Positions 1 to 5,800 of a DNA stretch of 6,844 bases are shown here, piece by piece (within the stretch, counting starts at the first letter, position 1; every line of letters starts with the position of its first letter). Origin of the DNA: Rhodothermales bacterium (GTDB lineage Bacteria > Bacteroidota > Rhodothermia > Rhodothermales > VXPQ01); the NCBI GenBank assembly GCA_028283985.1, contig JANQSQ010000667.1:1-6844 (forward strand), in the 5' to 3' direction. Below the pieces are notes generated by a model, which worked only from the letters and a program-made list of their open reading frames with translations, made no database searches and was not told the DNA's origin. A program made the position numbers and the translations under genes.

Positions 1-17
1 AGAGCGCCGCTGTATAG

Positions 18-30
18 TGTTAACAGGCCC
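18..30 (+). repeat. 13-base direct repeat, copy 1
   Basis: TGTTAACAGGCCC is identical to positions 5788-5800 in the same orientation. Both copies lie in non-coding DNA near gene ends. A 13-base match within about 6.8 kb can occur by chance, so this is weak evidence for a dispersed element. Confidence 0.3.
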
Positions 31-137
31 CAGGGACGGGCAGCGCGGGATTCGTTCTCTCTGTTCGCTTATTGCCGCCGATCCTGACGCCGTACCGCCT
101 GCAACTCCGGATTCCCGGCGTGGGCACTGTTGTCGCG

Positions 138-153
138 ATAGCGAATCCGCTAT
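138..153 (-). terminator. Hairpin just past the T9SS-cargo gene, possible terminator
   Basis: ATAGCG and CGCTAT form a perfect 6-bp stem around a 4-base loop. The hairpin begins one base beyond the stop codon of the minus-strand gene that ends at 155, where a transcription terminator would sit. No U-tract follows, so it is not a canonical intrinsic terminator. The same core, TAGCG-N4-CGCTA, recurs at 4345-4358 in a promoter region, so a protein-binding site is an alternative reading. Confidence 0.35.
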
Positions 154-154
154 T

Positions 155-1594
155 TCACTTAACCAGCATCATCGTGCGGGTCAGGACTTTCGTTCCCGCC
201 TGTAAACGGTAGGCATACGGCCCGTTGGGCAGGTCGTTTGCATCGAACCGCACAGTGTGGCGACCCGCAGGCTGCAACCCGTCGACGAGAACCGCCAACT
301 CGTGACCAAGCAAATCGTACACGGCAAGGCGGACTTCGCCGGCTTGCGGCAACGCATAGATTATTGCCGTCTCCGGATTGAAGGGATTCGGATAATTGCC
401 CATGAGCGCCACTTCGTCCGGCATTTCCTCATTCTCCGTGCTTACGGGCCGGGAACCCGCTGTCGCCGGCAGCCGGGCAATTGCTCTTGCAGCACTCCCT
501 CCTCCATGTACGTTTTTTGCTCGCACCTCGAACGTGTATTCCGTTCCGTTCGTCAGGGCCGTAACCGTGTATCTGCGGGCGCTTCCCCCTCCGGGAATGT
601 CCTGCCATGTTCCGGTATCGCCAACGCCAAAGGTTTCGCCGCTTTCCTTCAACCGATACGCATAGCCGGTGATCTCCGCGCCGCCGTTATAGAACGGCGC
701 GTCCCATGTCAACGTCACTTCTGAATCGCCGGGAATGGTTCTCAAGTATTGCGGCGCCTCTGAAATGGCGCCGGTCGGCGGCGGATCTTGCGTTGGCGGC
801 GGCGGATTTTGAGGCGGCGGTGGAGAGTGATCCGATCCCGCACCGACGGCGTAGCCATTGATCGCTATCCGTAACGAAGTACCGTAGCTGGTGTGCCATG
901 CGCTATCGTACGGATACCAGAATTCGTACCCGTTAGCGATGCTCCATCCCGACATAGCCGGATTCTCGTCGCGAGAACCGGTGACATCCAGTTGGATACT
1001 ACGGTGCGCTTGCTTATATAAACCCTCCAAATTATGCTTGATGGGATCAATGTGTGGGTATATGGCTTGCAGGGTTTCGGCATCCGGAATGGTTATTTCG
1101 CGCGGCGTGATCACCACGGCGTAGGTTTCGTTTGCAGCAAGAGCGGCGCCTGCCTCGGCTGTAAAAACCTGGATTCCCGGGGCAAAGGAGGAATCCGTAT
1201 CGGAAGGCGGGGCCGTGAGCGAAGCATGCACCGCATCCGGGTAGCCATTCGAATCGATCGTATAGACGGCGGCGGAGAAAATGAAGGTGAATCCCCCCGG
1301 GTCCGTTTTGATTTCAACGCTGGTCAGTTCGTACGAGTCCGCATTGTCTCCGGTGGTGAATTTCTGAAATGTTTGGTGGTCGGTCAGTCGGGAATCATCC
1401 TCTCCCTGATCGAGATTGCCCACCAGTTTGGCGGCCGTCTGCGCCTCTACCGGCGTCGGTACGGCGAGCAGTAGAGCGATTGCAAGGAAGATTACCGCTG
1501 TTGCACGGGGAGAAACAGTGATTACGAGACAGGGATTACTGCGAGAAGAGTATCCTTTACGTTGCCTGCATACGTATTCGCCGGCCTGATTCAT
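155..1594 (-). CDS. Secreted fibronectin type III protein with T9SS C-terminal sorting domain
   Basis: This is a predicted extracellular or cell-surface protein. Residue numbers count from the ATG at 1594 (479 aa). A hydrophobic stretch at about 33-46 (AVIFLAIALLLAV) followed by VEAQ is a Sec signal peptide. Residues about 53-250 (FTTG, YELTSVEI, SGWSIANGYEFW, SLRIAINGYAV) resemble the beta-rich 'choice-of-anchor' type domain often found before FN3 repeats. A proline-rich linker follows at about 257-274. One FN3 domain spans about 280-377, with VTLTWDAP, ITGYAYRL and GTEYTFEVRAKN. A T9SS type A sorting domain fills about 398-479 (YPNPFNP, VYDLLGHELAVL, and a terminal MMLVK); this domain directs cargo across the outer membrane and is usually cleaved. 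No catalytic motif is visible, so adhesion or glycan binding is inferred only. A TTG start at 1606 is also possible. The n-region before the signal helix is unusually long, about 30 residues. Confidence 0.88.
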   Translation of the reverse strand: MNQAGEYVCRQRKGYSSRSNPCLVITVSPRATAVIFLAIALLLAVPTPVEAQTAAKLVGNLDQGEDDSRLTDHQTFQKFTTGDNADSYELTSVEIKTDPGGFTFIFSAAVYTIDSNGYPDAVHASLTAPPSDTDSSFAPGIQVFTAEAGAALAANETYAVVITPREITIPDAETLQAIYPHIDPIKHNLEGLYKQAHRSIQLDVTGSRDENPAMSGWSIANGYEFWYPYDSAWHTSYGTSLRIAINGYAVGAGSDHSPPPPQNPPPPTQDPPPTGAISEAPQYLRTIPGDSEVTLTWDAPFYNGGAEITGYAYRLKESGETFGVGDTGTWQDIPGGGSARRYTVTALTNGTEYTFEVRAKNVHGGGSAARAIARLPATAGSRPVSTENEEMPDEVALMGNYPNPFNPETAIIYALPQAGEVRLAVYDLLGHELAVLVDGLQPAGRHTVRFDANDLPNGPYAYRLQAGTKVLTRTMMLVK

Positions 1595-1743
1595 GCCTCT
1601 ATGCAATAATGAATAAAAAGGCGGACTTCTTTTTAGGCCGGGGGCAATAAATCGTGAGCGGGGTTATAGTGCAATCATTTCGTTAATCTTCATATTAAAT
1701 CAACATTTCCAATTCCTCTGAAAATGTCCGTATCCGGCGGGGG
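1595..1743 (-). promoter_or_regulatory. AT-rich gap upstream of the T9SS-cargo gene
   Basis: This gap of about 150 bp separates the CBM9-like gene from the downstream T9SS-cargo gene on the same strand. It is clearly richer in A and T than the flanking coding DNA, which suggests that the cargo gene has its own promoter. No -35/-10 pair is strong enough to name. It contains two AT-rich inverted repeats: TTAAT-N6-ATTAA at 1683-1698, and a 7-bp stem TAAAAAG-N8-CTTTTTA at 1614-1635 close to the start codon. Stems of this size arise easily by chance in AT-rich DNA. An AGAGG sits only one base before the ATG at 1594, too close for a normal ribosome binding site. Confidence 0.4.
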
Positions 1744-2793
1744 TTACTCCCTCTCCACCGTCATTCGCGACGCCTCATCCACCCGCACCGTGCACGGGCG
1801 CCCGTCGGCCGTTTCGGCGGGCATTTCCGCAACCCAGCCCTTGCGGCCGGAGGTCAGGCGAATGTTTTCTTCCATGGCGTCCGGCAGTTCCTCCGGGGAT
1901 TTCGCCCAGCGTCCGTGTGTCTTGAAAAAGGCCCGCTGCGCATAGTACACGGCCATGAGCGCCTCGCGCGCCGGAAAGGTCGGGTCCGGCCGGAACGCGG
2001 TTTCTCCGGGCCGGGCCCGCGTGAACTGTACGAAGCCCCACCGCTCGGGACGGTGCATGTCCACCACGCCCTGCGGCGACCAGACCCAGTTGTCCTCCGG
2101 CGTGTCGGGTTTTTTGCGGTACGCCCCTGCGTGGATTTCGTGTTGCCACTGGACCCGGGAGAAGTTCATTCGCCACTGCGCGCCTTCTTTGGGCGGCGCG
2201 CCTCCCTGCGGAGCGTAGGGCGCCAGGCCGCGCCACGGGATGGCGATCTCCACAGACCAGTACGTATCCGTGTCGTGCGGGGCATTGAGCGTGCCCTCTA
2301 CATATACCGCCGAGCGCAGCCCCGCAATGGGCGCCGGAGACACGGGAGGCCCTCCGTCCCGGTAGGGTTTTTCCAGCGCCAGTTGCCAGAGGGTGTTCAG
2401 CGCATTGACCTCCATTTCCCAGTACCGGTGGTGGTCGCCGTCCGGGTCGAGGAACACCTCGAAATCGTTGTCCTGGAAGATCACGCTGTTCGGCTCGGTG
2501 AGCGATCCCCACACATGCGTTTCTTCGAGGCGCGCAGCGATGTACAGGCACGCGTTGTCCCAGCGCATCGCCATGCGCGTTTCCTGCCGCGGCGCCGGTC
2601 TGCGGCCTCCCTCGATGTCCGTAAAGGGCTCGCTCCAGGGAGCCTCCTGCCAGAGCGTTTTGTTCAGCTTGCCGTCTATCCGCGGAGCATCCTCGACAAA
2701 ATGACACACGTAGCAGCGGGGGACGATATCCGCCATATGCTCCCACGACGCGGCGTCGAGGTCTTTGGGCAGGTCCCATGCAGGTTCGGTCAT
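1744..2793 (-). CDS. CBM9-like carbohydrate-binding family protein
   Basis: This 349-aa protein has one family 9-type carbohydrate-binding domain at about 37-257. Recognisable segments are the opening IDGKLNKTLW (39-48), WDNACLYIAARLEE (78-91), NDFEVFLDPDGDHHRYWEMEVN (109-130), YWSVEIAIPW (178-187), WRMNFSR (207-213) and RPERWGFVQF (248-257). These are the beta-sandwich strands of the CBM9_1/CBM9-like family, many members of which bind sugars. Residues about 275-349 are an extension starting with a helix (ALMAVYYAQRAFFKTHGRWA) that resembles pilin-type sequences. No signal peptide is present, and an in-frame TAA two codons before the ATG fixes the longest possible N-terminus. C27-Y-V-C30-H31 matches the haem c motif CXXCH, but without export it is probably coincidental. 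The gene lies 42 bp after the Gfo/Idh/MocA gene, probably in one transcript. The exact ligand is unknown. Confidence 0.87.
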   Translation of the reverse strand: MTEPAWDLPKDLDAASWEHMADIVPRCYVCHFVEDAPRIDGKLNKTLWQEAPWSEPFTDIEGGRRPAPRQETRMAMRWDNACLYIAARLEETHVWGSLTEPNSVIFQDNDFEVFLDPDGDHHRYWEMEVNALNTLWQLALEKPYRDGGPPVSPAPIAGLRSAVYVEGTLNAPHDTDTYWSVEIAIPWRGLAPYAPQGGAPPKEGAQWRMNFSRVQWQHEIHAGAYRKKPDTPEDNWVWSPQGVVDMHRPERWGFVQFTRARPGETAFRPDPTFPAREALMAVYYAQRAFFKTHGRWAKSPEELPDAMEENIRLTSGRKGWVAEMPAETADGRPCTVRVDEASRMTVERE

Positions 2794-2835
2794 AACGGGT
2801 TACGGATGCGTGGATGAGGCAGTGGGCATGGCGCG

Positions 2836-4185
2836 TTACACCTTCTCCGGATCGGGATGCACCCACGGGGCGCGGTAGGGCCGTGCCAGCAGGGCGTTGG
2901 CCTCCTCGTCGCCCGCGACCCGGCCTGCGGCGGCGTCCCATTCGAGGGTCCGGCCCAGGGCCATGGAAATGTTCGCGAGAATGCAGGAGGCTGCCGAGAT
3001 ATGGCCTTCCTCGATGTCCGCTACCGGACGGGACCGTTGTTCGATCGCATCCAGAAAGTCGACCATGTGTCCCCGGATCGCCGAAGCCACATGCCGTTCG
3101 AGGTCCTGCTCCGTGCGGTCCTCCGGGTAGCGGTCGTACTCGTACAGGGCCTCGCCGCGTCCCGGTTCTTCGTCCCCGCGCGGAATGAAGTCGTACGAAT
3201 GTACGCTCATTTTTAGTGTGCCGTGTTCGCCGTACAGGGTGGCCCCCCAGGGATAGTCCGGATCGGCGGCGCGCCCCCAGGCTCTGTGCTGCCACAGGAT
3301 CGGCAGTTCGTCGTACTCGAAGGTGGCCGTCTGGGTGTCCGGCGTGGTGGCGATGCTGTCGGTATCCACCAGAATCCCTCCGGTGGATGTGATCCGTTTC
3401 GGCCACCCGAGGTCGAGCATCCAGCGCACCGTGTCCAGCATGTGCACGCACATGTCGCCGATGATGCCGTTGCTGTATTCCATGAAATTGCGCCATCCGC
3501 GCGGGTGGACGATTTCGTTGAACGGTATTTTGGGCGCCGGGCCTGCCCACATTTCATAATCCAGTTCGTCCGGGGGCGTGATTGCCGGAGGATTCCGGCG
3601 CGTGCGCATGTGGTAATAGCAGTACGTTTCCGCAAGCCGGATCCTGCCAAGCCGCCCCGAGCGCACATACCGATCGCGGGCTTCTATGAGGTGGGGCGTG
3701 CTGCGCCGCTGCATGCCCACCTGGACCACGCGCCCGTACTTGCGGGCGGCGGCAACCATCGCCTGGCCTTCCACCACGTCCACGCCGACAGGCTTTTGCA
3801 CCCACACGTCCAGCCCGGCGCGGCAGGCGTCGATCATGGGCAGCGCGTGCCAGTGATCCGGCGTGTCGATCAGCACGAGATCGAGATCGCCCGCCCGGAT
3901 CATCTCCCGGTAGTCGGTGAACGCGCGCGGACGGTTGCCGGAAGCCTGCCGTCCGGCGACGATTTCCACCGCGCCGTCCAGCATGTTCCGGTCCACATCG
4001 CATAGCGACGTAACTTCCACGGGGGCCACCTGGATCAGCCGGAGCAGGTCCGTTTTGCCGTACCAGCCGCATCCGATGAGACCTGCGCGGGGGGCATTGC
4101 GGCGCCAGGAGGTCATGGCCATGCCGGGGAGTGCGGAGGCCGCGGTCAACATGGCGCCGGTTTTCAGAAATTGCCTGCGTTTCAT
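2836..4185 (-). CDS. Tat-exported Gfo/Idh/MocA family oxidoreductase
   Basis: This is an NAD(P)-dependent oxidoreductase of the glucose-fructose oxidoreductase/inositol dehydrogenase family (449 aa), expected to act on a sugar or sugar derivative. The start is placed at 4185, where MKRRQFLKTGAM begins a twin-arginine signal (RRQFLK) followed by a short hydrophobic stretch ending near 25. The frame stays open upstream to 4365, but that extension shows no family features and would bury the signal. The Rossmann domain has G38-C-G40-W-Y-G43 and an acidic CDVD at 62-65. TPDHWH (108-113) and QKP (130-132, the EKP position) follow. The C-terminal alpha/beta domain has GDMCVH (243-248), with the D and H typical of the active site. 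The tail LLARPYRAPW (432-441) fits the bacterial C-terminal domain of this family. Its partner is the CBM9-like gene 42 bp downstream. The substrate cannot be told from sequence. Confidence 0.95.
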   Translation of the reverse strand: MKRRQFLKTGAMLTAASALPGMAMTSWRRNAPRAGLIGCGWYGKTDLLRLIQVAPVEVTSLCDVDRNMLDGAVEIVAGRQASGNRPRAFTDYREMIRAGDLDLVLIDTPDHWHALPMIDACRAGLDVWVQKPVGVDVVEGQAMVAAARKYGRVVQVGMQRRSTPHLIEARDRYVRSGRLGRIRLAETYCYYHMRTRRNPPAITPPDELDYEMWAGPAPKIPFNEIVHPRGWRNFMEYSNGIIGDMCVHMLDTVRWMLDLGWPKRITSTGGILVDTDSIATTPDTQTATFEYDELPILWQHRAWGRAADPDYPWGATLYGEHGTLKMSVHSYDFIPRGDEEPGRGEALYEYDRYPEDRTEQDLERHVASAIRGHMVDFLDAIEQRSRPVADIEEGHISAASCILANISMALGRTLEWDAAAGRVAGDEEANALLARPYRAPWVHPDPEKV

Positions 4186-4446
4186 GATCTTGCGGAAAGA
4201 GGGCGATGGATAGGCCGCACCGGATTTGCCGGCGCGGTGCGCGGGAAAGATAGGCCACCGGGTCGGGACTGCGCCACTTTCTTTCGCAGGATTCCCCGGG
4301 CAGCCTCCCGAAGGGCGCTTCACGTCCGAGATGCCCCGAATCCGTAGCGTTTTCGCTAATTTCAACGATGCAATTATAATATCTTTTACACACGAACATG
4401 AAGCGCTGAGCGAAGTGGTTTTGATCAGAGTATCCTAAATTTCGGA
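4186..4446. promoter_or_regulatory. Divergent intergenic region with AT-rich promoter-like core
   Basis: This region separates the oxidoreductase gene (minus strand) from the MOSC gene (plus strand) and should carry promoters for both. The AT-rich core at about 4359-4390 reads as TATAAT on both strands (plus at 4375-4380, minus at 4373-4378). On the minus strand TATAATTG (4378-4371) is close to the Bacteroidota -7 element TAnnTTTG. No good -35 or -33 element is visible for either direction. If the minus-strand signal is real, the oxidoreductase mRNA would have a leader of about 180 nt. The outer part toward 4186 is GC-rich and shows no recognisable gene. Neither start codon has a strong Shine-Dalgarno sequence, as is common in Bacteroidota. 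Confidence 0.4.
4345..4358. promoter_or_regulatory. Inverted repeat TAGCG-N4-CGCTA, possible operator or leader hairpin
   Basis: TAGCG and CGCTA flank TTTT, making a perfect 5-bp inverted repeat. It lies about a dozen bases past the minus-strand TATAATTG element, near where a transcript toward the oxidoreductase gene would begin. That position suits an operator or a short hairpin at the start of the mRNA. The identical arms and spacer length recur at 139-152. Assignment as an operator is inference. Confidence 0.3.
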
Positions 4447-5310
4447 ATGACTGTGACTTCACGCCGCATGGATATGCCAGGGACGGAAACATCGGAGGAG
4501 GCACCGAAAACGGGTCGCCTTGCCGCCATCTACATTTACCCCGTCAAATCGACGCGCCGGGTAGCGCTGGAAGCGTCGGCGGTCGAGCCGCAGGGCCTCC
4601 GTATGGACCGCCGGTGGATGGTTGCCGATCCGGACGGGAAATTCATGTCGCAGCGCACCGCGCCCAGGCTGTCGCTGATCCGCGCGGCGGTGTCTTCGAA
4701 AGGGCTGCAGGTGCAGGCGCCGGGGCAGGAGGATCTGGTCGTGGCCCAGCCGAACGGAGCAGTGCGCGCCTCCGTGGAAGTATGGGGCGATATCATTCCT
4801 GCCGCCGAGGCGGACGGCGGGGCGCACGAATGGTTCAGCCGGTTTCTCGGAACCGAATGCCGTCTTGTGTATCTGGACGATCCGGCCAGCCGGCCGGTCG
4901 AAACCGGGTACGGCAAGCCGGGGGACGTCGTGAGTTTTGCGGATTCTTTTCCGGCCTTGCTCATTTCCGAAGCTTCTCTGGAAGCGCTCAATGCGCGGCT
5001 GGACGAACCGGCTCCCATGCATCGTTTCCGGCCGAATCTGGTCGTGTCGGGGGTCGAGGCATTCGCGGAGGACGCCTGGGACCGCGTGCGCATAGGGGAG
5101 ATGCATTTTCTTGTGGCCAAGCCGTGCGCCCGCTGCGTCGTGACGACGGTCGATCAGGAGACGGGAGTACCCGGCAAGGAACCGCTGCGGACTCTGGAGA
5201 CGTTTCGCCGCGGCGAGGACGGGAAAGTGTACTTCGGCCAGAATCTTATTCCGCTGCACCCCGGCGCCGTCCGCCGGGGCGATATCGTACAGCCGACGTT
5301 GCGGAATTAA
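4447..5310 (+). CDS. MOSC domain-containing protein (YcbX/mARC-like)
   Basis: This 287-aa protein has the two-part architecture of the MOSC family. An N-terminal beta-barrel domain occupies about 23-120 (IYIYPVKS at 28-35, MDRRWMVAD at 53-61) and a MOSC domain about 150-284. The MOSC part shows RFRPNLVVSG (193-202), KPCARCVVTTVDQETG (225-240) and FGQN (263-266). The cysteine in the position that ligates molybdenum in eukaryotic mARC is present, C230, with C227 three residues earlier. Known relatives carry the sulfurated or cysteine-ligated molybdenum cofactor and reduce N-hydroxylated compounds; that activity is inferred here. No 2Fe-2S domain is fused, so an external electron donor would be needed. 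The protein is cytoplasmic, without a signal peptide. ATGs at 4468 and 4474 are alternative starts, since residues 1-22 lie outside the domain. The Dabb gene follows after 24 bp. Confidence 0.94.
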   Translation: MTVTSRRMDMPGTETSEEAPKTGRLAAIYIYPVKSTRRVALEASAVEPQGLRMDRRWMVADPDGKFMSQRTAPRLSLIRAAVSSKGLQVQAPGQEDLVVAQPNGAVRASVEVWGDIIPAAEADGGAHEWFSRFLGTECRLVYLDDPASRPVETGYGKPGDVVSFADSFPALLISEASLEALNARLDEPAPMHRFRPNLVVSGVEAFAEDAWDRVRIGEMHFLVAKPCARCVVTTVDQETGVPGKEPLRTLETFRRGEDGKVYFGQNLIPLHPGAVRRGDIVQPTLRN

Positions 5311-5334
5311 TCACAGCATCCTTACCAGCCTGCC

Positions 5335-5634
5335 ATGTTTATTCATTGCGTGTTTTTCCGGCTTCGGGACGATTTGACCGCCGAAGACCGCCAGGAATTC
5401 GATGAGGGGGTCCGGTCCCTGCTCGGAATCGAAACGGTCCGCCACGGGTTCGTCGGAGCGCCAGCCGATACCCATCGCCCGGTCGTGCTCCGAGACTATT
5501 CCTGCGGCCTCGTGGTTGCTTTCGACGACAAGGCGGGACATGATTTCTACCAGGACGACCCCGTGCATGACCGCTTCCGCAACGAATGCAGCCATCTCTG
5601 GGAAGACGTGAAGATATACGACGTGCAGGAATAG
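5335..5634 (+). CDS. Dabb family (stress-responsive alpha/beta barrel) protein
   Basis: This 99-aa protein matches a complete single Dabb domain, a dimeric ferredoxin-like alpha/beta barrel. Visible family features are the opening strand MFIHCVFFRL with its histidine at position 4, a helix at about 15-30, G41-A-P, and the segment from RDYSCGLVVAFDD (53-65) through FYQDDPVHDRF (71-81), where the DP-H-x-x-F pattern is characteristic. Plant and bacterial relatives are linked to stress, and a few bind or process small hydrophobic compounds. No specific reaction can be assigned. The length equals a typical stand-alone family member. It starts 24 bp after the MOSC gene on the same strand with no separate promoter visible, so the two are probably co-transcribed. 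The gene ends facing accD. Confidence 0.93.
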   Translation: MFIHCVFFRLRDDLTAEDRQEFDEGVRSLLGIETVRHGFVGAPADTHRPVVLRDYSCGLVVAFDDKAGHDFYQDDPVHDRFRNECSHLWEDVKIYDVQE

Positions 5635-5651
5635 ACTGAGGGAGGCGTAAG

Positions 5652-5664
5652 GGCGATATTCGCC
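5652..5664 (+). terminator. Hairpin after the Dabb gene, weak terminator candidate
   Basis: GGCGA-TAT-TCGCC is a perfect 5-bp stem with a 3-base loop. It starts 17 bases after the Dabb stop codon at 5634, a plausible place for a terminator. No T-tract follows, so it does not meet the usual rule for intrinsic termination. Confidence 0.3.
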
Positions 5665-5763
5665 TGCGTTGCACGGGATCGGGGCCCGGGCGCCGGAGTC
5701 CGTTGCGCCGCTTCTATGCGATCGAATTGCGCAGCATCGGGACGGGTTTGCCGGTCGGACGGA

Positions 5764-5781
5764 GCGAATATATATAATCGC
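5764..5781 (-). terminator. AT-rich palindrome after accD, possible terminator
   Basis: GCGAATATATATAATCGC pairs end to end with one A-A mismatch, making a 7-pair hairpin. It lies about 20 bases beyond the accD stop codon on the minus strand and would follow accD transcription. The outer arms (GGGCGAT...ATTCGC on the minus strand) resemble the hairpin at 5652-5664 on the plus strand. The TATAAT inside it could instead read as a promoter element; neither role is certain. Confidence 0.28.
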
Positions 5782-5787
5782 CCGGTC

Positions 5788-5800
5788 TGTTAACAGGCCC
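5788..5800 (+). repeat. 13-base direct repeat, copy 2
   Basis: TGTTAACAGGCCC is identical to positions 18-30. Here it forms part of the imperfect palindrome GGTCTGTTAACAGGCC and touches the last base of the accD stop codon. It may belong to the accD 3' region rather than be a true repeat. Confidence 0.3.

Larger units (their letters stand above)
1..154. other. Non-coding left edge of the window
   Basis: No reading frame here has a recognisable product. The short plus-strand frame that crosses it runs into the antisense of the sorting domain of the next gene and shows no family features. The stretch lies downstream of the minus-strand T9SS-cargo gene. It contains a copy of a 13-base repeat at 18-30 and a hairpin at 138-153, listed separately. 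The neighbouring gene to the left is outside the window. Confidence 0.6.
5635..5799. other. Convergent intergenic region between the Dabb gene and accD
   Basis: This non-coding stretch of 165 bp lies between two genes that end toward each other, so it should contain terminators for both. It holds a perfect small hairpin at 5652-5664, an AT-rich imperfect palindrome at 5764-5781, and a palindromic GTTAAC-centred repeat next to the accD stop codon. The middle part is very GC-rich. No tRNA or small ORF with family features is visible. Confidence 0.55.

Noticed and set aside
2701..2715. CXXCH haem c motif (C27-Y-V-C30-H31) in the CBM9-like protein.
   Set aside because: Haem c attachment happens outside the cytoplasm and this protein has no signal peptide. 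The position is also where the family often has an aromatic-rich strand, so the match is probably fortuitous.
1775..3550. A 591-codon minus-strand open frame spanning most of the CBM9-like gene and part of the oxidoreductase gene.
   Set aside because: It is a shadow of the GC-rich real genes: its translation is rich in R, G, A and P with no family features, while the overlapping frames match known families from end to end.
4186..4365. Extended N-terminus for the oxidoreductase starting at 4365.
   Set aside because: The extra 60 residues show no family features and would place the Tat signal internally. The start at 4185 gives a standard Tat leader.
1547..4436. Shared 10-mer AGGATACTCT on the minus strand at 1556-1547 and 4436-4427, both near gene starts.
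   Set aside because: Many 10-base matches are expected by chance in a window of this size, and the flanks do not extend the similarity.
3554..4504. A 316-codon minus-strand open frame over the start of the oxidoreductase gene and the divergent promoter region.
   Set aside because: Its translation looks like an out-of-frame arginine-rich product, and the in-frame Tat signal and Rossmann motif lie in the other frame.
5771..5780. TATAAT-like sequence after TTTG (5747-5750), resembling a Bacteroidota promoter pointing into accD in antisense.
   Set aside because: It lies inside an AT-rich palindrome between convergent genes and the match to TAnnTTTG is partial. No gene in that direction would use it.
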